Of a stretch of DNA of 64,000 nt, positions 18,318-26,028 are shown piece after piece. The stretch is from Terriglobales bacterium (GTDB lineage Bacteria > Acidobacteriota > Terriglobia > Terriglobales > Acidobacteriaceae), in assembly GCA_035561515.1 (NCBI GenBank), contig DATMXP010000001.1:50672-114671 (forward strand), given 5' to 3'. The stretch's first letter is position 1, and each line of letters opens with the position of its first letter. The notes below the pieces were generated by a model. That model was given only the letters and a program-made list of their open reading frames with translations. It was not told the DNA's origin and ran no database searches. Both the position numbers and the translations under genes were made by a program.

Positions 18318-19235
18318 GTGAAAAGCATCTGGAGGGCAGCACTCCTCTGTGCTGTCGTGTCTGTTTCCTCGGCTTCGATGTTTGGCCAAGTAGTTCGCCA
18401 AGACAATAACAACGACGACCTGGTTCCTACGGGTAAAGGATGGGGTGAACGCCAAGCGCATTCGCAAGCGAATGCGAAGCAGCGGCCGCGCGCAACCAAC
18501 GGCATCTCGTATCACGGTGGTCCGGTGATGCTGGGAACCGTAAACGTTTATTACATCTGGTACGGGAACTGGTCCGGCAATTCGGCGACGTCGATCCTGA
18601 CGGATTTCATCCAAAACATCGGCGGATCTCCGTACTACAACATCAACACCACATATAACAATGGAGCGGGAACGAACCTTTCCAACTCGATCGCGTACCA
18701 GCGGAGCACGAACGATAGCTACTCGCAAGGCACTTCGCTGACGGATTCGCAGATCAAGACGGTAGTTTCGAACGCGATCACGAGCAATCAGCTCCCCGCC
18801 GATCCGAATGGCGTTTACTTCGTGCTTACGTCGAAGGACGTTACTGCGAGCAGCGGTTTCTGCACGCAATATTGCGGATGGCACACACACGGGTCCATTG
18901 CCGGACTGGACATTAAGTATTCCTTCGTCGGCAACCCGGAACGGTGTCCGTCGGCTTGTGCGGCGCAGACCACCAGTCCGAACGACAACACGGGCGCGGA
19001 CGGGATGGCGAGCATCATCGCGCATGAACTCGAAGAAGCGCACACGGACCCGGACTTGAATGCCTGGTACGACAACCGCGGCTACGAAAATGCGGACAAA
19101 TGCGCCTGGACGTTCGGCACGACTTCGACGGCCTCCAACGGATCGAAGTACAACGTGACGCTCGGCAGCCGGCAGTATCTCATCCAGCAGAACTGGGTGA
19201 ACGCATCCGGTGGCTACTGCGCCATGAGCTACTGA
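18318..19235 (+). CDS. Exported EXORDIUM / phosphate-induced protein 1-like protein
   Basis: Start GTG 18318 with GGAGG 9 bases upstream. A signal peptide (residues 1-24) is followed by the family core: HGGPVMLGTVNVYYIWYGNW, LTDSQIKTVVSNAI, NGVYFVLTSKDV, FCTQYCGWHTH and GLDIKYSFVGNPERC. Residues 232-246 read SIIAHELEEAHTDPD, an H-E-x4-H arrangement (His236, Glu237, His242, Asp244) that resembles a metal site. The family is known from plants (growth and phosphate-induced cell-wall proteins) and from soil bacteria; biochemical activity is unsettled. Six cysteines suggest disulfides. Its own promoter and terminator flank it. Confidence 0.88.
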   Translation: MKSIWRAALLCAVVSVSSASMFGQVVRQDNNNDDLVPTGKGWGERQAHSQANAKQRPRATNGISYHGGPVMLGTVNVYYIWYGNWSGNSATSILTDFIQNIGGSPYYNINTTYNNGAGTNLSNSIAYQRSTNDSYSQGTSLTDSQIKTVVSNAITSNQLPADPNGVYFVLTSKDVTASSGFCTQYCGWHTHGSIAGLDIKYSFVGNPERCPSACAAQTTSPNDNTGADGMASIIAHELEEAHTDPDLNAWYDNRGYENADKCAWTFGTTSTASNGSKYNVTLGSRQYLIQQNWVNASGGYCAMSY

Positions 19236-19251
19236 CGACGGCAGAAACCAG

Positions 19252-19282
19252 AACGCCGGAGGTAAGCCCTCTGGCGTTTTTA
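19252..19282 (+). terminator. Intrinsic terminator
   Basis: Stem ACGCCgGAGG with CCTCtGGCGT, followed by TTTTTAT. It serves the EXORDIUM-like gene; the converging quinone oxidoreductase ends 15 bases further on. Confidence 0.85.
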
Positions 19283-19296
19283 TTGGAAGTCGTCGG

Positions 19297-20265
19297 TTAC
19301 GGCTGGAGGATGACCTTGCCGGTTGTCTTTCGCCCTTCGAGATCGCGATGCGCCTGAGGTGCGTCGGAGAGTTTGTAGCGCTGTCCGACATGGACCTTCA
19401 AGTCGCCTGCGATCATCATGTTGAAGACTTCGGTCATGCGCCACTGGAGTTCTTCGCGCGTTGCGATGTAGTTCACAAGGTTCGGACGGGTCAAGAAAAG
19501 GGAGCCCATCTGGGACAGGCGGATCGGGTCGAATGGCGGAACGGCGCCGCTCGATGCTCCGAACAAGACCATGTAGCCGCGTGGTTTCAGGACGCTTAGG
19601 CTGCCTTCAAAAGTGGTTTTACCCACACCGTCATAAACGACGTCTACGCCCTTGCCGCCGGTTAGGCGCTTCGTCTCGGCGACGAAATCCTGTTGCGTGT
19701 AAAGAATGATGTCGTCCACTCCGGCCTCGCGGGCAAGCTTCGCCTTCTCCTCGGTGGAGACGGTTCCGACGACGCGTGCGCCGATTCGCTTGGCGAACTG
19801 GGCTAGCAGAAGTCCTACCCCACCTGCCGCCGCATGCAGCAAGAGGGTATCTTCGGATTTGAGCGGATAGGTGCTACGTACCAGGTAGTGGACGGTAGCT
19901 CCCTGGAGCATGACCGCGGCAGCCTGTTCCGAGGTGATCTGGTCGGGCACCTTCACCAACTGCGCTTCAGGGACACACTGGTATTCGGCGTAGCTTCCCA
20001 TGACGCTGGTCTGGGCGACTCGGTCGCCGGGCTGCAGATCGCGGACCTCAGACCCAACCTCAGTGACCGTTCCGGCCATTTCGCGTCCGACGATGAAAGG
20101 AGTCTGGGCGGGATAGCGTCCTTCACGGAAGTAGACGTCGATGAAATTGACCCCAATCGATTCGATCTTCACGAGGGCTTCGTTCGGTTTTGGTTTGGGG
20201 ACGGGCAGGTCGACATACTGAAGGGCTTCAGGACCACCGGTCTTGGAGACTTGAATCGCTTTCAT
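19297..20265 (-). CDS. Quinone oxidoreductase (zeta-crystallin-like MDR family)
   Basis: NADPH-dependent reductase of the medium-chain dehydrogenase superfamily without catalytic zinc. Start placed at MKAIQVSKTGG (20265); the longer open frame upstream does not resemble the family. 322 residues: GVNFIDVYFREGRYP, GREMAGTVTEVG, GDRVAQ, nucleotide-binding HAAAGGVGLLLAQFAKRIGA, and DVVYDGVGKTTFEGSL are typical of Qor. Probably cytosolic quinone or enone detoxification. Confidence 0.93.
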   Translation of the reverse strand: MKAIQVSKTGGPEALQYVDLPVPKPKPNEALVKIESIGVNFIDVYFREGRYPAQTPFIVGREMAGTVTEVGSEVRDLQPGDRVAQTSVMGSYAEYQCVPEAQLVKVPDQITSEQAAAVMLQGATVHYLVRSTYPLKSEDTLLLHAAAGGVGLLLAQFAKRIGARVVGTVSTEEKAKLAREAGVDDIILYTQQDFVAETKRLTGGKGVDVVYDGVGKTTFEGSLSVLKPRGYMVLFGASSGAVPPFDPIRLSQMGSLFLTRPNLVNYIATREELQWRMTEVFNMMIAGDLKVHVGQRYKLSDAPQAHRDLEGRKTTGKVILQP

Positions 20266-20507
20266 GTCTTCACTGATTACACGGACTGCTTCGAGGTCGC
20301 AAGAGGTGAAAAAAGGGAAATTTGTGACAAATCTCACTTTGAAGGGTGACAAATCGGCCGTTTCGGTCGAGTTCCGAATGTGAACAGGGGTTCTGTGCAG
20401 CGAATGGCGACATTCCGCACCGAGTGGTTTTTGGGGTTCAGAGACTGCGCTGATTAAATAACTTGGAATCAATACGTCATTCGTCCAAGTCACGATTAGG
20501 AGCATCA

Positions 20508-22208
20508 GTGAGCACGCAAACGTTCGCGCCACAACCGGTGTTTACGCCCAATAGCGAGAAGCGTCTCGACACCGCAGCGGGTCTTCGCCCCGACTTCAAG
20601 ATCATCCAGCCGACTACCACGTACACCGGAGCTCCGATTGAGCCCATTCAGAAGGGCCTGCCCAAAATAACGGAATCGCTCTGCCCAGAATGCGGGAAGA
20701 CTATCCGCGCCGACATCTTTGCCGACCAGGGCAAAGTTGTGATGGAGAAGAACTGCGAAGAGCACGGGACATTCAGAGACATCGTTTTCTCCGACGTGAA
20801 GCTTTATCTGAAGATGGAGAACTGGGTGTTTGGCGACAACCGCGGACTAAAGAATCCGGCGGTGATGGATGCCAAGAGCTGTCCTGATGACTGCGGTATG
20901 TGCGGCATGCACACCTCGCACACGGGGCTGGCGAACGTTGACCTGACCAATCGCTGCAACCTTACCTGCCCGGTCTGCTTTGCGAATGCAAACGTTCAGG
21001 GCTACGTGTATGAGCCGTCAATCGATCTGGTTCGCAAGCAACTTGCGGCGTTGCGCGAGCAGCAGCCGGTTGCAGGACGCGTGGTGCAGTTCTCCGGCGG
21101 CGAGCCGACGATCCACCCGCAGTGGTTCGAGATTCTGAGCATGGCGCGCGAGATGGGCTTCTCGCATATCCAGGCGGCGACCAATGGCATTGAGTTCGCG
21201 AAGCCGGGGTTCGCGGAAGCATCCAAGGCGGCCGGCCTCCAGACGCTTTATCTCCAATTCGACGGCGTCTGCGATGACGTCTACAAGCGCACTCGCGGCA
21301 TGTCGCTGATGGAATACAAGCTGAAGGCGATTGAGAACGTCCGGAAGGCCGGACTGAAGATCGTTTTCGTGCCGACGATTGTGAAGGGGATCAATGATCA
21401 CCAGATCGGCGACATCGTTCGAATGGCGATCGAGAACATTGATTGCGTCAGCGGTATCAGCTTCCAGCCGGTGGCGTTCACGGGACGCATCAACCGCCGC
21501 GAACTCGAGCAAAAAAGATTTACGCTTGCCGACCTTGCCCACTCGGTAGCAGATCAGACCGGCATCACCGATAAATATTACGACTGGTTCCCACTCTCAT
21601 CGGTGGTGCCGTTCTCCAAATTGATCTCGGCCATGAAGGGTGACGAGACGGTCACACTGACCTGCCATCCGCACTGCTCCATCGGCACGTACCTTTTCGT
21701 CGACGAGCAGACGAAGACCGCAGTTCCGGCGACGCGCTTCCTTGATCTGCCCGGGCTACTTCAAGACATGGACGAAATCGCGCGCAAGACCGGCAAGTCG
21801 ATCTTCAAGGTGTTTAGCGGCGTGAAAGCGTGGAGTTCGCTGCGGAAGCACTTCAAGAAGGAGTTTGCACCTCCGGGGCTGGACTTCGATCGCTTCCTGC
21901 AGACTGTGCAAGGCTGCGTGGACAAGAAGTACGGACGCGACGGCATGGACGGCAAGTTCACCTATCGCACGCTGATGGTGGCTGGCATGCACTTCATGGA
22001 TTCGTACAACTACGACATCGCGCGCGTAAAGCGCTGCCTGATTCACTATGCCGCGCCGAACGGCAAGCTGTATCCGTTCTGCACCTACAACTCGGGACCG
22101 GTCTTCCGCGACAAGATTGAGCGCGAGTTCTCGGTTCCGATCGCCGAATACCAGGGTGAGGTTCGTCCGAAGCCAAAGGGTTGCGGAAGTTCCTGCGGCG
22201 GCTGCTAA
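20508..22208 (+). CDS. Radical SAM protein of the Tes/MJ0619 group (candidate tetraether or membrane-spanning lipid synthase)
   Basis: Start GTG 20508 with GGAG 6 bases upstream; 566 residues. An N-terminal zinc/rubredoxin-like part has CPEC (59-62) and KNCEEHG (Cys83), then CPDDCGMC (125-132), then the radical SAM CX3CX2C at 150-157 (CNLTCPVC), FSGGEPTIHPQW, and later LTCHPHCSIGTYLF, KRCLIHY, YPFCTY and a terminal CGSSCGGC. This multi-cluster layout matches the archaeal family that joins lipid tails by sp3 C-C coupling (Tes/GDGT-MAS) as I remember it. Acidobacteria make diabolic acids and branched GDGTs, and homologues have been proposed for this. Function here is inference. Confidence 0.82.
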   Translation: MSTQTFAPQPVFTPNSEKRLDTAAGLRPDFKIIQPTTTYTGAPIEPIQKGLPKITESLCPECGKTIRADIFADQGKVVMEKNCEEHGTFRDIVFSDVKLYLKMENWVFGDNRGLKNPAVMDAKSCPDDCGMCGMHTSHTGLANVDLTNRCNLTCPVCFANANVQGYVYEPSIDLVRKQLAALREQQPVAGRVVQFSGGEPTIHPQWFEILSMAREMGFSHIQAATNGIEFAKPGFAEASKAAGLQTLYLQFDGVCDDVYKRTRGMSLMEYKLKAIENVRKAGLKIVFVPTIVKGINDHQIGDIVRMAIENIDCVSGISFQPVAFTGRINRRELEQKRFTLADLAHSVADQTGITDKYYDWFPLSSVVPFSKLISAMKGDETVTLTCHPHCSIGTYLFVDEQTKTAVPATRFLDLPGLLQDMDEIARKTGKSIFKVFSGVKAWSSLRKHFKKEFAPPGLDFDRFLQTVQGCVDKKYGRDGMDGKFTYRTLMVAGMHFMDSYNYDIARVKRCLIHYAAPNGKLYPFCTYNSGPVFRDKIEREFSVPIAEYQGEVRPKPKGCGSSCGGC

Positions 22209-22228
22209 GAAACCCAAACGAAAACCAT

Positions 22229-22262
22229 GGAGGACGCTCGAGGTGAGTGTCCTCCAATTGTT
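22229..22262 (+). terminator. Terminator-like hairpin after the Tes-like gene
   Basis: GGAGGACgCTC pairs with GAGtGTCCTCC (one mismatch) around a short loop; the following tract AATTGTTTGGG is only moderately T-rich. The next gene starts at 22289. Confidence 0.65.
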
Positions 22263-22288
22263 TGGGGGCGATTGATACAATCCTCCGC

Positions 22289-22729
22289 ATGCTCAAGCGC
22301 CTATCCGCCGCAGTTGTTCTGATGGCTGTGCTGTCGTCGTGCACGATGTGGAAGAATCCCCCGAAGGGGTGGGCGGGAGCGACAGGTGGCGAGCAACTGG
22401 AGCGACTCCTCTGGGAGGAGATTCGTACGAAGAACTGGGCGGAACTCGGCAAGCATCTTGAACCCAACTTCGTTTATACAAGCGCGAACGAGCGTCGTGA
22501 CAAGACCGCGAGCATCGAACGCTGGAAGCAGTTCGAACTGCAATCGGTGAACCTGGCCGAGGTGCAGGTGCAGACGGCGGGCGCGGATTTCATCGTAACG
22601 GCGACGCTGACGGTGACGGGGACCGTCGACGGTAAGCCAATCTCGCCGGAACCAGTGCGATCAATGACGGTCTGGCAGCAGGTCGGGGCGAACTGGGTTG
22701 CGGTGGCACACGCGGATTTCCTGCCTTGA
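22289..22729 (+). CDS. Lipoprotein with NTF2-like (DUF4440/SnoaL-type) domain
   Basis: Start ATG 22289: MLKRLSAAVVLMAVLSSC, a lipoprotein signal with lipobox LSSC. The mature part (ERLLWEEIRTKNWAELGKHL, FVYTSANERRDKTASIERWK, and MTVWQQVGANWVAVAHADF) follows the cone-fold NTF2-like pattern seen in DUF4440 proteins. Probably a periplasmic membrane-anchored ligand-binding or scaffold protein. 146 residues. A terminator-like hairpin lies between it and the Tes-like gene, so any functional link to that gene is uncertain. Confidence 0.8.
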   Translation: MLKRLSAAVVLMAVLSSCTMWKNPPKGWAGATGGEQLERLLWEEIRTKNWAELGKHLEPNFVYTSANERRDKTASIERWKQFELQSVNLAEVQVQTAGADFIVTATLTVTGTVDGKPISPEPVRSMTVWQQVGANWVAVAHADFLP

Positions 22730-22816
22730 TGGATGCCTTTTCAGTGCTTTACCCTGAAGGTCCATGACCTTCGTTATCTCCCACGCTCACAATGGGTTGG
22801 TGCATAAAAGGATCAG

Positions 22817-22833
22817 CCCGAGAGGGTCTCGGG
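22817..22833 (+). promoter_or_regulatory. Perfect leader hairpin upstream of the pilin cluster
   Basis: CCCGAGA-ggg-TCTCGGG forms a 7-bp stem about 70 bases before the first pilin start; a second GC-rich inverted repeat lies at about 22870-22890. The region 22730-22903 is otherwise non-coding. It did not match the c-di-GMP (GEMM) consensus I know. Role unknown. Confidence 0.4.
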
Positions 22834-22903
22834 TGGAGTATGTTCGTCCCCCGGCTCAATGTGAAAGTCTCAGGGCCCCAGGTCCCGGGAGATGGAGTCC
22901 ACG

Positions 22904-23548
22904 ATGAAGTTGGGTAAGCGATCCCGCCAAGGCGGCTTTTCGATGGTCGAGCTGACGATCGTCACTGCCATCATCCTTACGGTTTCAGCAACGGCGCTAC
23001 CGTCGATAGTGCAATCGATGTACAACGTGAAACTGCGTTCATCCGCCAGTTCGCTGGCTGGGCTGATGCAGTCGGCGCGTATGCAGGCGATCCGCGATAA
23101 CAGGTACTACTTTGTCTGCTACGCTGCCGTGAACGGCACGATGCGGGCATGGGTCTCCAGAGATAATGCCTGTACCGCCAGCACAGAACTGGCCAGCGGC
23201 AAGACCCCGCAGCAGATCCAGTTGGGCGGAAACGTACAGATTGTGACTTCTGGAATGCCGGGCGGATTGAATACAGGTTTCCCATTACCAAGCGGAACAC
23301 TCGCGACCGCTAAGCCGGCGTTCAACGCGCGCGGATTACCCTGCTATCGGGGAACGACCGGACGTTGCGACACGATTGGTTCTTCATCGAGCGGCATAGG
23401 ATTTGGTGTCGGCCAGGTTGTGTCCTACACCGTCTATATGACTGATACGCGCCCCATGGGCCAGAACGGTTGGGCAGCGGTTTCGGTGTCGCCGGCCGGC
23501 AGGACGCAGGTTTGGGTATACGGCGGCGGTACGAGCTGGGGACGGTAA
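22904..23548 (+). CDS. Type IV pilus minor pilin / pseudopilin (GspH/FimT type)
   Basis: Start chosen at ATG 22904, because GGAG lies 6-8 bases before it; the ATG at 22892 lacks a spaced RBS. Prepilin peptidase site RQGG/FSMVELTIV with Glu at mature position 5, then a 20-residue hydrophobic helix. The globular part has two Cys pairs (VCYAA/DNAC, LPCYRG/GRCD) and the GspH-like ending GQNGWAAVSVSPAGRTQVWV. Probably part of a priming minor-pilin complex. Paralogous to the next gene. Confidence 0.9.
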   Translation: MKLGKRSRQGGFSMVELTIVTAIILTVSATALPSIVQSMYNVKLRSSASSLAGLMQSARMQAIRDNRYYFVCYAAVNGTMRAWVSRDNACTASTELASGKTPQQIQLGGNVQIVTSGMPGGLNTGFPLPSGTLATAKPAFNARGLPCYRGTTGRCDTIGSSSSGIGFGVGQVVSYTVYMTDTRPMGQNGWAAVSVSPAGRTQVWVYGGGTSWGR

Positions 23549-23595
23549 GACCCGGCGCTCCGCAGAGCAAGAATTTGCGGCAACAGCGATTTAGC

Positions 23596-23632
23596 AACGC
23601 CCTTTGGCCACGCGGCTTAGGGGCGTTTTCCT
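23596..23632 (+). terminator. Terminator or attenuator between the two FimT-like genes
   Basis: AACGCCC pairs with GGGCGTT and is followed by TTTCCTTTCT; an inner GCC/GGC pair strengthens the hairpin. It may lower expression of the downstream pilins relative to the first. Confidence 0.65.
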
Positions 23633-23723
23633 TTCTACTGCGCGCAAGCGGTGGTGCTCCGAATGGAACCGGTGGTAACATCCGGCCACATCAGGTCCAC
23701 TTCTGTGAAGGGGAGAGGTCGCC

Positions 23724-24359
23724 ATGGCACGTAGATCGGGTGGTCGTGAACGAGGTGTTTCGCTGATCGAGTTGATGATCGTGGTGGCGGTGACGCTGGT
23801 GGTGGCGGCGATGGCCTTCCCGAGCCTTATCAACGCGACGTACAACATGCGGCTTCGTTCGTCGGCGTACGAACTATCCGGCATGGCGCAGGCGACGCGT
23901 ATGCAGGCGATCCGCGCGAACAAACCATATTCTTTGTGCTACGGCACGGTGGACGGGGCGACCATGGCGTGGGCTTCGGAAACCTGCGGAACGCGGCCTG
24001 CAGCGAATGAGCAAACCGTGCAACTGGGTTCTAACGTCAGTGTCGTAACCACGACTGGTGGAACGCCGACAGGCGTCGGCGCAGCCACTCTCGGCTTCAT
24101 GCCTCCGCCCGCCGGGTCAACTCTCGCGACGACTAACCCAATGTTCAGCCCCCGTGGACTCCCCTGTTATCGAAGCTCTGTGACAGCGCTGTGCAACACA
24201 ATCCTGTCTACTGGATTGGGGGACCCTGCTGTGAAGTATCTGCTGTACGTAACCGATCGCAGGCCGATCGGAGCGAATGGATGGGCCGCCATCGGCATTT
24301 CGCCGGCTGGAAAAGTGCAGGTTTACGTCTACGGCGGGACAACCTGGAACAAAGGCTAG
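23724..24359 (+). CDS. Type IV pilus minor pilin / pseudopilin (GspH/FimT type), second copy
   Basis: A 211-residue paralogue of the previous gene: prepilin site RERG/VSLIELMIV, an identical RMQAIRAN helix motif, conserved Cys positions (LCYGT/ETCG, LPCYRS/ALCN) and the ending GANGWAAIGISPAGKVQVYV. RBS GGGGAGAGG lies about 7 bases before the ATG. Tandem duplication with divergence is the simplest explanation. Confidence 0.9.
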   Translation: MARRSGGRERGVSLIELMIVVAVTLVVAAMAFPSLINATYNMRLRSSAYELSGMAQATRMQAIRANKPYSLCYGTVDGATMAWASETCGTRPAANEQTVQLGSNVSVVTTTGGTPTGVGAATLGFMPPPAGSTLATTNPMFSPRGLPCYRSSVTALCNTILSTGLGDPAVKYLLYVTDRRPIGANGWAAIGISPAGKVQVYVYGGTTWNKG

Positions 24360-24612
24360 CCGGGCGCGCACCCCAGCGGGGCGGATCGATAAATCACGAA
24401 AACGGCAGGCAATTAGGTCGCCTTTCGTATCTTATTTGCCGCACCTGATTACCCTCGGACGAAACACTTAAGTCATTGGTAACAATTGTTCTAACCGCCT
24501 TCCGTTATTGGTTTCCCTCTCAATCCAGTGGTAGCATTCGCACGTAAGTTCCTGAAGAACTCCTTTTCGGACGGCTTTCCCAGCGTGGGTGCTCCTGGAA
24601 GTGAGGAGAAGT

Positions 24613-25182
24613 ATGTTGCGTAGGCGGAAAAGATCGAGCCGCAGCGAAAGCGGCATGACAATGATCGAGCTGATGATCGCAATGACCGTCCTGGCCATAG
24701 GTTTGGGCGGCGTGATGATCCTGATCAGCGGCGCGATCGCCAGCAATAACCGAAACAAGATGGATACCACCGCCACGACTTTGGCGGAGATGGTAATGGA
24801 ACGAATCGCCGCGGCCGGTCCAGATGCCAACACTACCTTTACGATCACCGATTGCACAGCACCTACACCGGTGGCACTAACTGTAGATCCGAGAGGCAGC
24901 ACGACGGGGTTGGGGGCAGCGGTCGACAGTCAGGGGAACATCGATTTCAGCGGCACCGCTCCGGCGGGATACAGCATTAACTACATGAGCTGTGGCGCCG
25001 GTGGCACGCAGTCGCGTTACAACATCCGGTGGAGAGTGCAAACGATCTCCGGCAGTGGAAACGTGGTTTATTCCAAGCTGGTGACGGTTTCTGCGCGACA
25101 GGTTGGGGCCGCCAGCACCGCACGCGAACGGCTGAAGTTTTTCGCCATTCCCGCGACACTTCGTACCGTGGTGACCAAGTAG
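24613..25182 (+). CDS. PilV-like minor pilin
   Basis: Start ATG 24613, with GAGGAGA 4-5 bases upstream. Prepilin site SESG/MTMIELMIAMTVLAIG with Glu5, followed by a long N-terminal helix and a TLAEMVMERI segment typical of PilV/GspI-like pilins. 189 residues. Bases 24360-24612 before it are non-coding and hold nothing clearer than weak inverted repeats. It is 10 bases from the next pilin gene, so operonic. Confidence 0.87.
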   Translation: MLRRRKRSSRSESGMTMIELMIAMTVLAIGLGGVMILISGAIASNNRNKMDTTATTLAEMVMERIAAAGPDANTTFTITDCTAPTPVALTVDPRGSTTGLGAAVDSQGNIDFSGTAPAGYSINYMSCGAGGTQSRYNIRWRVQTISGSGNVVYSKLVTVSARQVGAASTARERLKFFAIPATLRTVVTK

Positions 25183-25192
25183 GGAGATGTAC

Positions 25193-26014
25193 ATGCGAAC
25201 GAGCCTGAAGTCACAACGCGGTTTTTCATTGATCGAAATCATGGTGGTGATGCTGATTCTCACCATCGTGATGGGCGTTCTTTTCGCCGCTATCAACCAG
25301 GTGCAGAAGCGGTATCGCACGGAAGAGCAGCGCGTGGATGTGATGCAGAACGCACGTGAATTCGTGGACCAGATCGGGCGCGACCTGCATAACTCGGGGT
25401 ATCCCAACAACCGAATGTACGCGGTGGACAAGATCACCAGCACGAGCAACAGCTACTGGTACGCCGCCAAAGGCCTGGTGGCCGCGTCGAGCACGGAAAT
25501 CATCCTGGACGGCGACATGGAAGGGCTGGGTACGAGTGCCCCGGGCGGAACCCCGGTCTCGGTGATTCGATACAAGCTCGAGCCCAACGCCAGCGGGTCC
25601 TGTCCGTGTACGCTTCGTCGAAGTGCGGTAGGGAAACCACTCGGTGGAACGACGAACGTCGAGGCCATGCCGTACGCATTTAACGCGGAAGTGGAGAATG
25701 TGGTCAATAGCACCGGGGGCGGGGCTTCGGCGTGGACAATTGCCGGCAACGCACCGGGTGGTGCTTCGAACGACACCGTGTACGGGAACTACAAAATCAA
25801 TCCTGTGTTCCAGTTCCTGGATAAGAACGGCGGTCTGGTTTCCGGTGTCCCGGCGACGCTCGCCGCTGGAAATATGGCGGCGGGCAAAACCGCAGCAGAT
25901 AGCACGGCAATGATCGTGGTTACCCTGAGCGTGATGGGCCCCACACCAGACATGGATACCAAGCGCCGCCCGGTCGCAACCATGCGCACTACTTTGAACC
26001 TGCCAAACCGGTAG
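25193..26014 (+). CDS. PilW-like minor pilin
   Basis: ATG 25193 is preferred over 25187 because GGGAG sits 7 bases before it. Prepilin site SQRG/FSLIEIMVVMLILTIV, then a long helix (RYRTEEQRVDVMQNAREFVD) and DLHNSGYP, as usual in PilW/GspJ. The C-terminal half contains one CPC motif and ends MRTTLNLPNR. Operonic with the PilV- and PilX-like genes. Confidence 0.87.
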   Translation: MRTSLKSQRGFSLIEIMVVMLILTIVMGVLFAAINQVQKRYRTEEQRVDVMQNAREFVDQIGRDLHNSGYPNNRMYAVDKITSTSNSYWYAAKGLVAASSTEIILDGDMEGLGTSAPGGTPVSVIRYKLEPNASGSCPCTLRRSAVGKPLGGTTNVEAMPYAFNAEVENVVNSTGGGASAWTIAGNAPGGASNDTVYGNYKINPVFQFLDKNGGLVSGVPATLAAGNMAAGKTAADSTAMIVVTLSVMGPTPDMDTKRRPVATMRTTLNLPNR

Positions 26015-26028
26015 TAAAGGAGAGTCCA

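Noticed and set aside
19297..20532. 411-residue version of the quinone oxidoreductase
   Set aside because: The first 89 residues do not resemble the family; the usual start MKAIQV lies at 20265.
22735..22903. c-di-GMP riboswitch before the pilin genes
   Set aside because: The leader has hairpins but lacks the conserved GEMM core sequences I could look for by eye.
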